Part shown: positions 1-6,142 of the stretch, one piece after another
Layout of the letters: every line of letters starts with the position of its first letter
Numbering within the stretch: position 1 is the stretch's first letter
Origin: Planctomycetota bacterium
GTDB lineage: Bacteria; Planctomycetota; Phycisphaerae; Phycisphaerales; SM1A02
Reading direction: 5' to 3'
Length of the DNA: 6,142 nt
Assembly (NCBI GenBank): GCA_027295365.1
Contig: JAPULD010000436.1
Location: 1-6,142, forward strand
Position numbers and translations under genes: made by a program
The notes under the pieces: generated by a model
The model's database searches: none
Seen by the model: the letters and a program-made list of their open reading frames with translations, nothing else
What the model was told of the DNA's origin: nothing

Positions 1-2197
1 TGCGGATACCGATTTCCCGAGTGCGTTGAGCAACAAGGTAGGACATGACGCTGTACAGGCCGATCATCGAGAGCAATAGCGCGAGGCCACCGAGAACGCT
101 GCAGAGCCCTGCAGCGACCATGGCAGGCAGGAAAGCAATGCTGATGATCTCTGACATGGGACGAGCATCGAGGGGAACGAAATTCGGATCGATGTCGCGC
201 ATGACGCCCCGAATGGCTGGCAAGATGTTCATCGGATCGCCACCTGTGCGTACAAGCAGGGAAAGTTGCGGCTCCCAGTTCTGCGTGAGTGGTCGAAAGA
301 GAAAAGACTTGGGTTTTTCACCAAACGGTGAGTGCTTGTACGTTTTCACCACACCGACGACCTCGACGTATTCTCCATCGTCCTTGGTGAGTCGCAGTCG
401 TTGACCCAAGGGGTTTTCATCAGGCCAGCAGGTTTCCGCAAAGACCTGGTTGATGATGATCACGCTCGAGGAATCCCTGAGATCCTGATCGTTGAAATCG
501 CGGCCCATGAGGATGGGAACATCGAGAGTATCAAATTCACCCGGGGTGACGATGCTTCCATACGACCACCGAAAGGGGTATTCGCCGTCGGGGCCATCGG
601 GACGATCTTCCTCGAGGTTGTATCGATAATAATCGCGATTGAAACCGAGGGGCGGGGCATAGTCGAGACTGGCCGCCTCGACGCCCGGGAGTTGGCGCAC
701 ACGGGTAATCAAACGGTCGTAGAAAATTTGACCGCTGGTTTCATCGTATTGATGCGAATCGAGACTGATCATCATTGACAGGGTGGTACGATGTTGAAAG
801 CCCGGATCGATCCATTTCGAGTTCATGAGGCTGCGCACGAACAGGCCCGCGATCACGAGCAGCACCATGGAGATTGCGACCTGACCGACGATCAGGCTGC
901 TGCTTAATCGCGAACGTCTGACTCCGACGGAGCCGCCATCTTCATCCTTGAGGGCGGGAATGAGATCGACCCGCGTCGCTTGCAAGGCGGGGACCAGACC
1001 GAACACAAGGCCGGTCAAGAGAGACAGGCCCAGAATGAACAGTGAGATTCGACCATCGATCTGAAAATCCAGACTGGGAACGACGTTCATCGGAAGCTGG
1101 GGGAGCGCCCAGACGGCGGCATTCATCAACCACGTTGACAACAAGAGTCCCAGCAAGCCTCCCCCCATGGCCAGGATGAATGATTCGCACAACAATTGTC
1201 GAACAATGCGACCCCGGGTTGAACCCAGCGCGAGGCGAACACCGATTTCCCGTCGTCGTGCCGTGGAGCGGGCCAGAAGAAGGTTGGCCACGTTGGCGCA
1301 GGCGATGAGGAGAATCAAACCCACCAGTCCCATCACGAGGGCAACCATGTAGTTGGCCGTTTCTCGATCTTCCGGCGCGAGCCCGAGTCCCGTCATATGA
1401 AATGCGCTGGTCAGGGAATTGCCATGGACCTCAGGATCGCTCTCGTAGAGTTGGTTTGAGAACAATGCAAGTTCGGCATTGGCAACCTCCAAATCGATTC
1501 CGGGCTTCAACACCCCCGACACTTCTATCCACGGCTCGCGAGGATCATCGAGGGCGGCGTTCGCATCCTCGATGAACGGCTGCATCATCGTGGTCACCCA
1601 GATGTCAGTCACCAGGGTGGTCGTGAGTCCCGTAAATTTTTCAGGGGCCACGCCGATGATGGTGAAGTCGTACCCGTTGATGGCGACGGTTTGACCAACG
1701 ATTGATTCATCACCACCGTACCGACGTTGCCAGCACAAATGACCGAGGACGACGACGGGGTGGGCACGAGGGGTCTGATCGTCTTCCAACGTGAAGAATC
1801 GCCCCAGCGCAGGTCGGACCTCCAGAGCCTGAAAGTAATCTCCACTCACGATCTGGGTGATGCGGATTTCGGCATCGTCGTTTCGCCCGATGGTGGCGTG
1901 CGTGACTGACCAGGCCAGAAAATGATCGAAAGAGGTCTGTTGTTCACGTAGAAATTCGAAGGTCGGGTAGGGAATGCCCAGGCCATCTCCATTGTCGAGA
2001 CTGGTTCGTTGGACATAGACAATCCGATCCTCGTTTTCGAACGGAAGGGGTCGGAACATCACCAGATTGACGATGCTGAATATAGCTGAATTCAGTCCGA
2101 TGCCCAGCGCGAGCGTGGCCATGGCCACAATCACGAACCCGGGGCTCTTGCGTAGACCGCGAATGGCGAATTTCAGGTCGGCAAGCAGATTGGTCAT
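1..2197 (-). CDS. ADOP-type duplicated MacB/FtsX permease, 3' end beyond the window (gene A)
   Basis: Reading the minus strand from the ATG at 2197 gives 732 uninterrupted codons to the left edge, with no stop or frameshift. By alignment with gene B about 89 C-terminal residues lie outside the window. Seen: helix 1 at about residues 21-43 (start MTNLLADLKFAIRGLRKSPG), first extracytoplasmic MacB-like domain at about 45-275, helices 2-4 at about 281-304, 335-361 and 384-406, helix 5 at about 433-456, second external domain at about 458-690, and helix 6 at about 692-720. The conserved cytoplasmic loop appears twice, as RRREIGVRLALGS (314-326) and QRTREIGIR (724-732). The family is known as membrane permeases of unknown substrate without a partner ATPase. 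The start is supported by TGGAG 10 nt upstream and by matching the N-terminus of gene B. It lacks the extra N-terminal prefix domain found in some family members. It follows gene B by 71 nt, probably in the same operon. It uses CGA for arginine more often than its neighbours. Family assignment is sure; function is unknown. Confidence 0.93.
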   Translation of the reverse strand, partial: MTNLLADLKFAIRGLRKSPGFVIVAMATLALGIGLNSAIFSIVNLVMFRPLPFENEDRIVYVQRTSLDNGDGLGIPYPTFEFLREQQTSFDHFLAWSVTHATIGRNDDAEIRITQIVSGDYFQALEVRPALGRFFTLEDDQTPRAHPVVVLGHLCWQRRYGGDESIVGQTVAINGYDFTIIGVAPEKFTGLTTTLVTDIWVTTMMQPFIEDANAALDDPREPWIEVSGVLKPGIDLEVANAELALFSNQLYESDPEVHGNSLTSAFHMTGLGLAPEDRETANYMVALVMGLVGLILLIACANVANLLLARSTARRREIGVRLALGSTRGRIVRQLLCESFILAMGGGLLGLLLSTWLMNAAVWALPQLPMNVVPSLDFQIDGRISLFILGLSLLTGLVFGLVPALQATRVDLIPALKDEDGGSVGVRRSRLSSSLIVGQVAISMVLLVIAGLFVRSLMNSKWIDPGFQHRTTLSMMISLDSHQYDETSGQIFYDRLITRVRQLPGVEAASLDYAPPLGFNRDYYRYNLEEDRPDGPDGEYPFRWSYGSIVTPGEFDTLDVPILMGRDFNDQDLRDSSSVIIINQVFAETCWPDENPLGQRLRLTKDDGEYVEVVGVVKTYKHSPFGEKPKSFLFRPLTQNWEPQLSLLVRTGGDPMNILPAIRGVMRDIDPNFVPLDARPMSEIISIAFLPAMVAAGLCSVLGGLALLLSMIGLYSVMSYLVAQRTREIGIR

Positions 2198-2207
2198 GGC
2201 GCAGTGA

Positions 2208-2212
2208 CTCCA
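2208..2212 (-). promoter_or_regulatory. ribosome-binding site of gene A
   Basis: On the minus strand TGGAG ends 10 nt before the ATG at 2197. It is a partial match to the anti-Shine-Dalgarno sequence at slightly long spacing. It supports the chosen start together with the N-terminal similarity to gene B. Confidence 0.5.
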
Positions 2213-2214
2213 CG

Positions 2215-2232
2215 AGAGGGGTAATGCCCTCT
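2215..2232 (-). other. hairpin in the gap before gene A
   Basis: The transcript strand reads AGAGGG, a six-base spacer CATTAC, then CCCTCT, a perfect 6-bp stem. It lies just upstream of the gene A ribosome-binding site (2208-2212). No U-run follows it, so it does not look like an intrinsic terminator. It could influence translation or mRNA processing, or be chance. Confidence 0.35.
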
Positions 2233-2239
2233 TATATGG

Positions 2240-2255
2240 ATTCACTCGCGTGAAT
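2240..2255 (-). other. hairpin with GNRA-type loop between genes B and A
   Basis: The transcript strand reads ATTCAC, loop GCGA, then GTGAAT, a perfect 6-bp stem closed by C-G with a GNRA tetraloop. It begins 13 nt after the gene B stop codon. The following bases (CCATATAAG) are not a U-tract, so termination is unlikely. It may be an mRNA-stabilising or processing structure at the 3' end of gene B. Confidence 0.35.
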
Positions 2256-2268
2256 TTCAGGACTGCGA

Positions 2269-4731
2269 CTATTCATGCCTCAACGCGACCATCGGATCCA
2301 CCTTCATCGCCTTGCGGGCGGGCACGTACGTTGCCAAGAGGGCGACCGACATAAGCAGAAACGTGACACCGCCGAATGTCAGCGGGTCCGTCGAACTGAC
2401 GTCATAGAGGAAACCCTGCAACAACTGGCCCGTGCCGAAGGCCAGAGGCAGACCGATCACTATACCGATGACCGCGAGCCGAACTGCGCGTCGCAGCACC
2501 AGTCGGCGTACATCGCGCGGTTTCGCACCGACCGCGAGGCGGATGCCGATTTCGCGGGTGCGTTGGGAAACCATGAACGACATCACACCGTACAGGCCGA
2601 TCGTGGTCAGGGCCAGGGCGAGCGCCCCGAAGACCGTGAACAATCCAGCCGCGATTCGCGCCGGCAGTAGTGACATGCCGATCGCACTTGTCAGCGTGCG
2701 TGTTTCGGTGGGGACGAACTCGGGATCGATGCCGCGCAACATCTCGCGCACCGCGGGCAACACCGTCATCGGATCACCCCCGGTTCGGGCCAGCAACGTG
2801 AATGTGGGGCTGTAGCGCTGGGCGAGCGGTAAGTAAAGGAACGGCGTCGGGACTTCGCTGAGTCGGCGGTACTTGACGGTCTTCGCCACACCGATCACTT
2901 CCGCGAACGGGCCGCTCTCGCTGTCGAGGCTCAAACGCTTGCCCAGCGGATCTTCGCCCGGCCAATGCTTTTCAGCGAACACGGCATTGACGATGACCAC
3001 CGGCAGCGTGTTGGCATGGTCGTGATCATCAAAATCACGACCCCGCAGCAACGGAATGTCGAGCGTGTCGAGCAGGCCCGGCACCGTCGCAGTCCAACTG
3101 ACACGATGACCCGCGGCATCCTCCGGATCGAACGACGGTTCGCCCTCGATCCAAAATATATCGCGCGACCTCGAAAAGCCCAGCGGCACGTTGGAGATCA
3201 GGCTGGCGGCCTCGACACCCGGAATGGATTGAGCCTGTCTCAACAATGATTCGTGGAAATCTCGGCCCTTCGCTTCGTCATATTGCAGCATGCCAAGATC
3301 GATGGCAACGGCCAGAACACCGTCGTGTGTGAAGCCCGGATCGAACGCACGGGCGCTGCCCAGCGAACGAAGAAAGAGACCCGCCCCGATCAACAACACC
3401 AACGACACCGCGACCTGGGAGACAACCAGAACGTTCCGCAGCCATGCGCCGCGGAACATGCCGCCCTGATCGTCATTCTTCAACGCGGGAATCAGATCCG
3501 TCCGCGCCGCCTGCAACGCTGGAGCGAGACCGAACACGATGCCCGTGAGCAGAGTCGCGAGCAGAGTGTACATGAGCACGCGCTGGTCAAGCACAAAGTC
3601 GAGATCGAGCGAGACGTTGAAGGGAAGTTGGGGCATGGCAGCGTCGAAAGCGTTGACCAACCACGAGGCAAGTATGAGCCCTGCGAGACCTCCGGTGCCG
3701 GCCAACAGCATGGCTTCGATGAGCAGTTGCTGTAAGATGCGCATTCTACTTGAACCAAGAGCGAAACGGATGCCGAATTCCTTTCGCCGCGCGACGCAGC
3801 GCGCCAGCAGCAGGTTGGCGACGTTGGCGCACGCAACGAGGAGCACGAGCCCGACCATGCCGACGATGACCATCGCAATCATTTGCATGGCACCCACGCG
3901 CTCCGGTTCGGTGGGGAAGCCGCTGGGTCGCGATAGAAGGGCCATCTCGTGCTCGTAAAGCGGATCAACATCGGCCATCCCCGCCGCGGTAACATTGATT
4001 CGCGCCTCGGCCTGCTCGATCGTCATTCCGACGGGCAATCGCCCGACGACACTGTCGAACCACCCCATGTCGCGCGTGCTCAGGGCGCCCACCATTGATG
4101 ACACTTGCATCTGCATCATCATCGGCACGTAGAGATCCGAATTCACAATTGTCCACGTCCCGAAGAACCCCATCGGGGCGACTCCGATAATAGTGAAGTC
4201 GTGACCGTTGATGATGAGATTGCTTCCGACGACATCGGGTGCGCCGGCGAACGCGGTGCGCCAATAGTCATGGCTGAGCACGACCACCGGATGCTCACCC
4301 GGATTCCGATCGTCGTCTTCGGAAATGAGCCTTCCCAGCACAGGTTGCACGTTGAACACGTCGAAAAAATTGCCTGTGACGATCTGGGCGATATGCATGT
4401 CCGCCGAGTCGCCCCGTCCCACGCTGAGGGGGATATGGGAGCTGCCACCCAACGACTCGAACACGTCATTGCGGTCTCGGTATTCTGTGTAATCCAGGTA
4501 GGAAAAAGCCTGAAATTCCGTCGGGTGCTCAGAGTTGCGGCGATGGAGCGTCGCGAGTTGTTCGGCGCCGTCGTAGGGTAATGGTGCAAACACCATCGTG
4601 TTGGTGAGACTGAAGACTGCGGTGTTCACGCCGATGCCCAGCGCGAGGGTCACGATTGCCACGACCGCAAAGCCTGGGGCCTTGAGCAGCGTCCGCATTG
4701 CGAATCTAAAGTCGGCGAGGAGATTATGCAT
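2269..4731 (-). CDS. ADOP-type duplicated MacB/FtsX permease, complete (gene B)
   Basis: Complete 820-residue protein, ATG at 4731 and TAG at 2269-2271, the usual length for the family without a prefix domain. Predicted layout from hydrophobicity by eye: helix 1 about 21-43, external MacB-like domain 1 about 45-275, helices 2-4 about 281-304, 337-361 and 386-408, helix 5 about 433-456, external domain 2 about 458-690, helices 6-8 about 692-720, 750-772 and 784-804. The two halves repeat each other: RRKEFGIRFALGS (315-327) matches RTREIGIRLAVGA (724-736), and PALQAARTDLIPALK (404-418) matches VPARKAMKVDPMVALRHE at the C-terminus. Related MacB and LolC/E proteins act as inner-membrane dimers driven by an ATPase. 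Here one chain carries both permease halves and no ATPase domain. GGAAAGG 10 nt upstream supports the start. A methionine-rich stretch (204-213) sits in external domain 1. Substrate is unknown; export, lipid handling or mechanotransmission are all possible. Confidence 0.97.
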   Translation of the reverse strand: MHNLLADFRFAMRTLLKAPGFAVVAIVTLALGIGVNTAVFSLTNTMVFAPLPYDGAEQLATLHRRNSEHPTEFQAFSYLDYTEYRDRNDVFESLGGSSHIPLSVGRGDSADMHIAQIVTGNFFDVFNVQPVLGRLISEDDDRNPGEHPVVVLSHDYWRTAFAGAPDVVGSNLIINGHDFTIIGVAPMGFFGTWTIVNSDLYVPMMMQMQVSSMVGALSTRDMGWFDSVVGRLPVGMTIEQAEARINVTAAGMADVDPLYEHEMALLSRPSGFPTEPERVGAMQMIAMVIVGMVGLVLLVACANVANLLLARCVARRKEFGIRFALGSSRMRILQQLLIEAMLLAGTGGLAGLILASWLVNAFDAAMPQLPFNVSLDLDFVLDQRVLMYTLLATLLTGIVFGLAPALQAARTDLIPALKNDDQGGMFRGAWLRNVLVVSQVAVSLVLLIGAGLFLRSLGSARAFDPGFTHDGVLAVAIDLGMLQYDEAKGRDFHESLLRQAQSIPGVEAASLISNVPLGFSRSRDIFWIEGEPSFDPEDAAGHRVSWTATVPGLLDTLDIPLLRGRDFDDHDHANTLPVVIVNAVFAEKHWPGEDPLGKRLSLDSESGPFAEVIGVAKTVKYRRLSEVPTPFLYLPLAQRYSPTFTLLARTGGDPMTVLPAVREMLRGIDPEFVPTETRTLTSAIGMSLLPARIAAGLFTVFGALALALTTIGLYGVMSFMVSQRTREIGIRLAVGAKPRDVRRLVLRRAVRLAVIGIVIGLPLAFGTGQLLQGFLYDVSSTDPLTFGGVTFLLMSVALLATYVPARKAMKVDPMVALRHE

Positions 4732-4810
4732 GTAAAGATGGCCTTTCCATGCGACGTTTTACCAACCACTATCGAGATCGTTGCTTAATATGAATTCGTC
4801 GATGTCTCAA
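4732..4810 (-). other. gap between genes C and B, no terminator seen
   Basis: These 79 nt are AT-richer than the flanking genes. They hold the gene B ribosome-binding site (4742-4748). I see only a weak CGACG/CGTCG pairing about 45 nt apart, no U-tailed stem, and no convincing -35/-10 pair. This fits read-through from gene C into gene B. Confidence 0.5.
4742..4748 (-). promoter_or_regulatory. ribosome-binding site of gene B
   Basis: On the minus strand GGAAAGG lies 10 nt before the ATG at 4731, the same spacing as for gene A. The other nearby ATG (4750) is out of frame with the permease, so 4731 is the likely start. Confidence 0.55.
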
Positions 4811-6142
4811 TTACTCGTACCGAAGCGCCACCATCGGATCCACCTTCATGGCCTTTCTGGCCGGGATAAGCGTGGCCAGCGCCGCCACCAACACCAGCAG
4901 GAGGGAGATGCCGATGAACGTGAACGGGTCCGAGGGACTGAGGTCGTACAACAATACCCCCAGCACGCGCGTGAAACCCAACGCGATGACGAGTCCGACG
5001 CCTAGACCGATCGCCGTGAGCGTCATCCCTTGTTTCAGGATCAGGTTCATCACATCACTCTTTCGGGCTCCGATGGCCATACGGATACCGATTTCGTGGG
5101 TGCGCTGACTGACCGTGTAACTCATCACGCCATACAGTCCGACCGTGGCCAGCAGCAGCGCTAACCCACCAAAGAGACTGAAGACACCTGCCGCGAGCTT
5201 GGCCGGTGCCAAAGCGAAGTTGATGAGTTTTGTGTAGGTGCGGGTGTTACTGGGGCTGAAGCCAGGGTCGAGATCACGCATGATGTCGCGCACCGGCGTC
5301 AAGACGGTGAGGGGATCGCCCGAGCTGCGAACGAGCAGAGTCAGGGTTGGATTCCACCTTTGCGACAGGGCTTGATGGACGACCGACGTGGGCGATTCGC
5401 CCGGGGAATCGTAGATCACGGTTCTTACCACCCCGACGACCTCGAGAAACGGCCCTTCGGCGCTCTCGAATGAGATGCGTTTGCCCAGCGGGTTCTCTCC
5501 TGGCCAGTGAGAATCGGCGAACGTGTTGTTGATGATGACCACGCCGGTGCCATCGATGATGTCCCGTTCATCAAAGTCGCGTCCCATGAGCAGGGGAATG
5601 TCGAGCGTTTGGAAATCGCCCGGGCTGACGACCGTCCAGCGAATGTGGCGAAAGGCGGGCGTGCCATCCGCAAACGTGGCGGTGTCGCCCTCCACGAAAT
5701 AGCTTTGGACTGTCGTGCCCCATCCGAGTGGAACGCTGTGATCGAGGCTCGCCGACTCGACGCCCGGCAGGTCGCGAACGCGAGCCAGCAACTCGTCGCA
5801 GAACTGGCGGCCGCGGTCTTCATCGTATTGCTGGCGCGCCATGTCCAGATTGAAGGCGAGCGTGTGCCGGTGCGAGAAACCGGGGTCGATGGACCGGGCC
5901 TGCATGAGGCTGCGGACAAAGAGGCCCGAGCACACAAGCAGGACGAGCGAGATGGCGACCTGCCCGATGACCAGCGCATCGCGAAGTCGGGAGTGACCCG
6001 CCCGGGTGGATCCGCCCCCGTCGTCCTTGAGGGCGGGGATGACATCCGCCCGCGCCGCCTGGATCGAGGGAACCAGGCCGAACACGAGACCGGTCAGGGT
6101 GGAGATGGCGAACGCAAACAGCAACAGATTGCGATCAAGTCC
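4811..6142 (-). CDS. ADOP-type duplicated MacB/FtsX permease, 5' end beyond the window (gene C)
   Basis: The reading frame is open from the right edge (base 6142) to the TAA at 4811-4813, giving 443 visible residues. Alignment with gene B puts the first visible residue near B residue 380, so about 380 N-terminal residues are missing: helix 1, external domain 1, helices 2 and 3. No start codon in the window should be taken as the real one; a TTG at 6124 lies within helix 4 and is internal. Seen, counting from the edge: rest of helix 4 (5-30, TGLVFGLVPSIQAAR), helix 5 (about 55-78), external MacB-like domain 2, helix 6, cytoplasmic loop QRTHEIGIRMAIGAR, helices 7-8, and the C-terminal signature KVDPMVALRYE, which is characteristic of ADOP proteins. 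It is the first gene of the array in transcription order within the window and precedes gene B by 79 nt. No ATPase domain is present. Family assignment is sure; function is unknown. Confidence 0.95.
   Translation of the reverse strand, partial: GLDRNLLLFAFAISTLTGLVFGLVPSIQAARADVIPALKDDGGGSTRAGHSRLRDALVIGQVAISLVLLVCSGLFVRSLMQARSIDPGFSHRHTLAFNLDMARQQYDEDRGRQFCDELLARVRDLPGVESASLDHSVPLGWGTTVQSYFVEGDTATFADGTPAFRHIRWTVVSPGDFQTLDIPLLMGRDFDERDIIDGTGVVIINNTFADSHWPGENPLGKRISFESAEGPFLEVVGVVRTVIYDSPGESPTSVVHQALSQRWNPTLTLLVRSSGDPLTVLTPVRDIMRDLDPGFSPSNTRTYTKLINFALAPAKLAAGVFSLFGGLALLLATVGLYGVMSYTVSQRTHEIGIRMAIGARKSDVMNLILKQGMTLTAIGLGVGLVIALGFTRVLGVLLYDLSPSDPFTFIGISLLLVLVAALATLIPARKAMKVDPMVALRYE

Larger units (their letters stand above)
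1..6142 (-). repeat. tandem array of three paralogous permease genes
   Basis: Genes C, B and A are homologous along their whole visible lengths and lie head to tail with 79 and 71 nt gaps. Conservation reaches DNA level only in patches. For example, a 20-bp stretch is identical at 2288-2307 and 4830-4849 and encodes the C-terminal KVDPMVA signature. CGGATACCGATTTC is identical at 3-16 and 5082-5095, in the second coupling loop. The proteins are otherwise well diverged, so the duplication is old rather than recent. Confidence 0.9.

Noticed and set aside
332..778. 148-codon open frame on the plus strand
   Set aside because: Antisense to the gene A external domain 2 coding region, which is intact on the other strand with clear family homology.
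1..2197. Gene A as a pseudogene, because it has no stop codon in the window
   Set aside because: Codon-by-codon reading shows 732 in-frame residues aligned with gene B to the window edge; the missing end is a window cut, not a lesion.
2231..2236. TATAAG on the minus strand as a -10 box for gene A
   Set aside because: Five of six bases match, but no acceptable -35 lies 16-18 nt upstream (TGAAAT at best), and the sequence sits in a plausible operon gap.
3253..3735. 160-codon open frame on the plus strand
   Set aside because: It lies wholly antisense to gene B. Its translation is rich in Gln/His/Arg/Glu with no recognisable motif, and it is a by-product of GC-rich codon use in the real gene.
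4105..4581. 158-codon open frame on the plus strand
   Set aside because: Antisense to gene B external domain 1; His-rich start, no domain or ribosome-binding site of note.
4782..4810. TTGAGA just after the gene C stop as a promoter for gene B
   Set aside because: At 17-nt spacing the -10 would be TAAGCA, a poor match; the better TATTAA is only 14 nt away.
5425..6045. 206-codon open frame on the minus strand
   Set aside because: Shifted frame inside gene C. The product is Ser/Arg/Ala-rich low complexity, while the permease frame carries all family motifs.

Overview
The window is almost entirely coding and holds three tandem paralogous genes, all on the minus strand. Each encodes a large duplicated MacB/FtsX-type membrane permease of the kind called ADOP (Acidobacterial Duplicated Orphan Permease). 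Transcription runs right to left: gene C (6142 to 4811, 5' end outside the window), gene B (4731 to 2269, complete, 820 aa), then gene A (2197 to the left edge, 3' end outside the window). The gaps between them are 79 nt and 71 nt.

Each complete protein has two similar halves. A half consists of a transmembrane helix, a large extracytoplasmic MacB-like domain, then three more helices that carry a conserved cytoplasmic loop (RRxEIGIRxAxG type). The C-terminal signature VDPMVALR(Y/H)E is visible in B and C. No ATP-binding subunit is encoded in the window, which fits the orphan nature of the family. The substrate and physiological role are unknown, and nothing here reveals them.

Large paralogous ADOP families are typical of Acidobacteriota, so that phylum (or a neighbouring soil or marine lineage with ADOP expansions, such as Gemmatimonadota or Planctomycetota) is the best guess. 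It rests on the gene family and a moderately high GC content, not on any marker gene.

The co-directional layout, short gaps and absence of a convincing terminator between genes suggest one transcript. Each of B and A has its own purine-rich ribosome-binding site about 10 nt before its ATG. The B-A gap also contains two small perfect hairpins. No RNA genes, mobile elements, CRISPR arrays or attachment sites were seen. The most notable points are the triple tandem array, the kept ATPase-coupling loops without an ATPase, the divergence of the external domains, and a gradient of arginine codon use from C to A.
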